This document shows, in pieces, positions 61,041 through 64,000 of a DNA stretch of 64,000 nt (positions are counted from its first letter, which is position 1; the number at the start of each line of letters is the position of its first letter). The stretch is from an uncultured Alistipes sp. (GTDB lineage: Bacteria; Bacteroidota; Bacteroidia; Bacteroidales; Rikenellaceae), in NCBI RefSeq assembly GCF_902388705.1, contig NZ_CABMQJ010000002.1, positions 62,001 to 126,000 on the forward strand, in the 5' to 3' direction. Below the pieces are notes generated by a model, which saw only the letters and a list, made by a program, of their open reading frames with translations, searched no databases and was not told the origin of the DNA. The translations under genes were made by a program, and so were the position numbers.

Positions 61041-62447
61041 TTACGCGTCTTTCTGCCAGTATTTCTCGATTTCCTCGAGCGAACGTCCCGTAGTTTCGGG
61101 CACGGCACGCCAGATAATCAATATATAAGGTACGCACATCGCCGCGAACAGGAAAAACGTGCCGGCAGGCGTAAGGTTCTCGAGCATCCATGGCGTCAAT
61201 TGTCCGATCAGGTACGTACCGACCCACAGCGCGAGTCCAGCGATCGACATCGCGAGTCCGCGGACGCGGGTAGGGTACATCTCCGACAGCAGCACCCATA
61301 CAACGGCGCAAATCGACACGGCACAGAAAAAGATATACGCCAGGAAGAATACCAGCAGGAATACATTGGACAGGCCCCAAGCAGCGCCCCACAGGAAATA
61401 GATGCCGATGCACAACAGCGACAGAATCATTCCCGACACGCCCCAGTAAACCAGTTGCTTGCGTCCCACACGGTCGATAATCACCAGTGCCAGCACGGAG
61501 GTAAGCATGTTGACAACTCCGACGAGCACCTGCGAGAAGAGCGAATCGCCGCTCGAAAGGCCCGCATTCTCGAAAATCGTCGGGCCGTAGTACAGCACGG
61601 CGTTTACGCCCATGAACTGCCCCAGGATGGCAATGAAGACCCCGATTACGACCGCCTTGCGGATACCCGGGGCAAACAGCATGCGCCACTCCGACTGCGA
61701 AGCGGCTGCCGCCGTACCGCGCACGGCGGCAATTTCCCCGTCGGCGAGTTCCGGCGAGCGGTAAATACGCTCCAGCACGACGTGCGCACGCGCATCGCGT
61801 CCCCGCAGGACGAGCCAGCGCGGACTTTCGGGGATGAAGAATATGACGATGAAAAACAGCAGGGCAGGCAGCGTTTCGGCCCCGAACATGCCGCGCCACA
61901 TCTCCGTAATCCAGATTTTCTGCATCAGCGCCGAGGAGTACACAGCCGTTTCGGCCGATTTGAGTATCTGGAAATTCACGAGATAGGCAGCCAGAAACCC
62001 GACCGTGATGGCCAACTGGTAGAGCGACACGAGCGCCCCGCGCCAACGGGCGACGGCCACCTCCGAAATATACATCGGCGATACAATCGACACCACGCCG
62101 ATACCGATGCCGCCGACAATGCGGTAGGCGACCAACTGGGTGAAATCGGCACATACGGCGCAGCCTACGGCCGACACGGTGAACAGCACGGCGGAGAGGA
62201 GCATCGTCAGCTTGCGTCCGAAGCGGTCGCTCAAGACGCCCGCGACCGCAACGCCGCCGATAGAGCCGATAAGCGCGCATCCGACGAACCACCCCTGCTG
62301 CATGGCGTCGAGCCCGAACTGGGTGGCTACGCCGCTCACCGTACCCGAAATGACGGCCGTGTCGTAACCGAACAAAATCCCGCCTATGGCGGCTACCAAG
62401 GAGAGAAATGCCACGTAGCCGGTGTTCGTAGTCTGTGTTTTTTTCAT
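61041..62447 (-). CDS. MFS sugar porter
   Basis: This 468-residue transporter has twelve predicted transmembrane helices. It has the sugar-porter signatures GGILFGYDTAVISGTVSGV, DRFGRK, PESPRWLVLRGRD, a second-half DRVGRK and the terminal VPETTGRSLEEIE. It resembles XylE/GalP-type proton symporters and should move a monosaccharide across the inner membrane. The transported sugar is unknown. It starts three bases after the DUF4434 gene and leads into the epimerase gene. Confidence 0.93.
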   Translation of the reverse strand: MKKTQTTNTGYVAFLSLVAAIGGILFGYDTAVISGTVSGVATQFGLDAMQQGWFVGCALIGSIGGVAVAGVLSDRFGRKLTMLLSAVLFTVSAVGCAVCADFTQLVAYRIVGGIGIGVVSIVSPMYISEVAVARWRGALVSLYQLAITVGFLAAYLVNFQILKSAETAVYSSALMQKIWITEMWRGMFGAETLPALLFFIVIFFIPESPRWLVLRGRDARAHVVLERIYRSPELADGEIAAVRGTAAAASQSEWRMLFAPGIRKAVVIGVFIAILGQFMGVNAVLYYGPTIFENAGLSSGDSLFSQVLVGVVNMLTSVLALVIIDRVGRKQLVYWGVSGMILSLLCIGIYFLWGAAWGLSNVFLLVFFLAYIFFCAVSICAVVWVLLSEMYPTRVRGLAMSIAGLALWVGTYLIGQLTPWMLENLTPAGTFFLFAAMCVPYILIIWRAVPETTGRSLEEIEKYWQKDA

Positions 62448-62450
62448 AGG

Positions 62451-63554
62451 CTACCTGATATTGAAGTATTCTTTATAACGGTCGTAGAGATGCCCGGCCT
62501 GCAGATAAGCCGACTGGGGGCTCATGAAATGCGAAAATTCGAAGGTGATGGCCTTGTCGTAACCGGCGCGTTTGGCGGCTTCGAGTTTCAGGCGCAGTTT
62601 GTCGAACTTGATGGGCAGGAACTTGATGGGCATGTCGCGGTCGAACGACTCGGCATTGGTCCAGCACTGCATGCCGTAGCGGTCGGCGAGTTTCTTGTTG
62701 ACCGTAAAGAACGCATCCAGTTCGTCGTAATCGATATGCCCGTCCTGAAATGCACAGGCGTCGACCACGTCGTGTATGCCGTCGAATATCTCGTCCCATT
62801 CGCGCTCGTGCTGCTCGACCGACACGGCCTGCTCCTTGGTCAGTTTGCTGCCGCTGGCCATCACGGCCTTCTTGCCGTCGATCCACGGCGATATGAACGT
62901 CGGCAGTCCGCCCGACACCTCCTTGCACTGCTTGCCCAGGGCATGGAACGCCCCGATGGCTCCTTTGGTGGCGCGGCTGATTTCACCGCTCAAATACCAG
63001 CCGCCGAAACTCTTGTATTTGCGGCCGTAAATGTTCCAGACCTCCTCGATCACATATTTATTATGCTCGATTTCGCTCGACATGTCGCCCGTATCCCAGT
63101 ATTTGCCCGAATCGTAGAGGCCGAAATAAAATTTCATCCCGTATTTTTCAGCCAGCCGCAGGAACAAATCGACCAAATCGACCGACGGCATATAGCACCC
63201 CTGCTTCAGCAAGTGGGGCGACGGGTAGGTAATGAACTTGCGGTAACCCGATCGGATTTCGATTACGGTATCGATGCCGATGGCCTTCATATGGCGGAAG
63301 TCGGCGTCCCACTCCTTTTCGCCCCAATTCTGGTGGGGGATATCATGCGAAATCTCATCGAGGAACGTGCCCGAGATACGCAGCCCATTCTCCCGGGGAA
63401 CCAGCAGGGGGCTTCGTCCCGGCGGGGCGGCAGCCGCTTCCGATTCCGCGGCAGCGATATTCGAAGCCGCTTTGACCACCCCGGGAACGGCGACGGTGGA
63501 AGCAGCGGCGACAGCTATTTTTTTTAGAAAATTCCTTCGGTTAGAAGTTTTCAT
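62451..63554 (-). CDS. DUF4434 TAT-exported glycosidase-like protein
   Basis: The 367-residue protein starts MKTSNRRNFLKKIAVAAAST, a twin-arginine signal (RRNFLKK). After an Ala-rich linker comes a (beta/alpha)8-like domain with ISGTFLDEISHDIPHQNWGE, GIDTVIEIRSGYRKFITYPS, KFYFGLYDSGKYWD, GWYLSGEISR and ITFEFSHFMSPQSAY. The Glu in YLSGEISR and in ITFEFSH are candidate catalytic acids. DUF4434 members occur in Bacteroidales PULs. ATG 63554 is preferred over 63566 because it gives a proper TAT signal. It is the first gene of the operon. Confidence 0.85.
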   Translation of the reverse strand: MKTSNRRNFLKKIAVAAASTVAVPGVVKAASNIAAAESEAAAAPPGRSPLLVPRENGLRISGTFLDEISHDIPHQNWGEKEWDADFRHMKAIGIDTVIEIRSGYRKFITYPSPHLLKQGCYMPSVDLVDLFLRLAEKYGMKFYFGLYDSGKYWDTGDMSSEIEHNKYVIEEVWNIYGRKYKSFGGWYLSGEISRATKGAIGAFHALGKQCKEVSGGLPTFISPWIDGKKAVMASGSKLTKEQAVSVEQHEREWDEIFDGIHDVVDACAFQDGHIDYDELDAFFTVNKKLADRYGMQCWTNAESFDRDMPIKFLPIKFDKLRLKLEAAKRAGYDKAITFEFSHFMSPQSAYLQAGHLYDRYKEYFNIR

Positions 63555-63611
63555 ATCGGGCTGCATTTTATAGTTCGCATAAAATAAAGTAAATTTTATT
63601 GTTTTTCAATG

Positions 63612-63619
63612 CAAATATA
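63612..63619 (-). promoter_or_regulatory. -7 box of the minus-strand glycan operon
   Basis: On the minus strand TATATTTG lies about 58 bases upstream of the DUF4434 ATG, in an AT-rich stretch. Confidence 0.55.
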
Positions 63620-63722
63620 ATAAATAAATTTACAATGAAATAATATTATAGCTTTTTTTATTCGAAATTACCAAAAATAATCACGGTACGGCTTCAAATC
63701 GCATCTAAGGAGTGCCAAAATA

Positions 63723-63750
63723 AAAAAGTCCGTACGAATACGGACTTTTT
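63723..63750 (-). terminator. Terminator of the ROK-family gene
   Basis: AAAAAGTCCGTA (63723-63734) and TACGGACTTTTT (63739-63750) form a stem with a CGAA loop. T- and A-runs on both sides make it bidirectional, and it lies just downstream of the ROK stop at 63776. Confidence 0.85.
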
Positions 63751-63775
63751 ATCTGACAGGCGAATCAGAACGCAA

Positions 63776-64000
63776 CTACATCAATCCCAGCATTTTGCTG
63801 CGGCTCAACATGCAGGCGCCCACGGCACCGGCCTTTTCGCCCAGTTTACTCAATTTAATCGTGGTGTCCTTGTTGACGAGCTGCAACGAATATTTGTTGA
63901 TAGCGCTCTTCAGCGGCAGCATGATGTAATCCTTGGCCACCGCCAGCGTCCCGCCCAGGACAATCAGGTCGGGATTGAACAGGTTGATAAGTCCCGCGAG
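63776..64000 (-). CDS. ROK-family protein, C-terminal part (N-terminus beyond window)
   Basis: The last 74 codons are visible. They read LAGLINLFNPDLIVLGGTLA, then LPLKSAINKYSLQLVNKDT and LSKLGEKAGAVGACMLSRSK, ending MLGLM. NPDLIVLGG and GAVGACML are hallmark C-terminal segments of ROK proteins (NagC-type repressors and sugar kinases). Whether this one is a kinase or a regulator depends on the missing N-terminus (a DNA-binding helix-turn-helix). Placed next to the glycan operon, either role would fit. It is transcribed toward that operon and separated from it by a terminator. Confidence 0.85.
   Translation of the reverse strand, partial: LAGLINLFNPDLIVLGGTLAVAKDYIMLPLKSAINKYSLQLVNKDTTIKLSKLGEKAGAVGACMLSRSKMLGLM

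Noticed and set aside
61014..63527. An 837-codon plus-strand ORF over the MFS and DUF4434 genes
   Set aside because: It is antisense to two clear genes and rich in Arg, Gln and His, typical of a shadow frame.
1..64000. CRISPR array
   Set aside because: No series of regularly spaced direct repeats was seen. The only short repeats are the pairs and triplets listed.

Overview
The window looks like the chromosome of a gut Bacteroidales, most probably Alistipes or another Rikenellaceae. The evidence is the GC-rich coding style of the chromosome, repeated promoters of the TTTG / TAnnTTTG (-33/-7) type, SusC/SusD pairs, FimB/Mfa2-like fimbrial lipoproteins, DUF4855, DUF4434 and DUF6259 proteins, and a CTnDOT-type conjugative element. 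The genus call is an inference from gene content.

Regions. (1) 1-1162: 5' part of miaA and an overlapping upstream gene. (2) About 1191-15707: a visibly AT-richer, degraded CTnDOT-type integrative element. It has an IntDOT-like integrase, a frameshifted ABC-three-component (ABC-3C) defence operon whose XRE regulator is cut off, a truncated traN followed by traO and traQ, an intact PHP-plus-ABC ATPase (TrlF-like), and a DUF3873/PcfJ/PcfK accessory block. No relaxase, coupling protein or TraG was found. The ends can be predicted: an 8-bp direct repeat lies at both edges, and joining the ends recreates a 9-bp inverted repeat around the core. (3) 15742-18840: GH18-like lipoprotein, LuxC-like acyl-CoA reductase, nitroreductase and tRNA-Gly(GCC). 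(4) 18847-23015: a small accessory block with a hypothetical gene, a structured gene-poor stretch, an MNT-HEPN fusion, two mosaic ORF6N genes and a truncated BRO gene. (5) 23511-30804: a seven-gene fimbrial operon (DUF3575, DUF3868/OmpA-like, five lipoproteins). (6) 31027-37395: cyclophilin-like lipoprotein, SDR, alpha/beta hydrolase, AraC regulator, acyltransferase, cold-shock and RRM proteins. (7) 37486-55382: a polysaccharide utilisation locus (PUL) with DUF6259, SusC, SusD, a glycan-binding lipoprotein, five tandem DUF4855 genes (the last fused to a glycerophosphodiester phosphodiesterase, GDPD) and an unrecognised protein. (8) 55462-63554: a convergent seven-gene operon with three SGNH esterases, an FAD oxidoreductase, an AGE-family epimerase, an MFS sugar porter and a DUF4434 protein. 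(9) 63776-64000: the end of a ROK-family gene.

Regions 7 and 8 together look like a system for a complex, probably acetylated and possibly phosphodiester-bearing glycan. Lipoproteins would capture and trim it at the surface, SusCD would import it, esterases would de-acetylate it, and the epimerase and MFS porter would feed the sugar into metabolism.

The most striking observations are the following. The susC gene is put out of frame by a ten-G tract just after its signal peptide, one G away from the in-frame state, which is a possible phase-variation switch. An unannotated 54-codon ORF lies immediately upstream of susC. The five-copy DUF4855 array has a GDPD fusion. The integrative element appears to have inserted into the -7 box of a host promoter.
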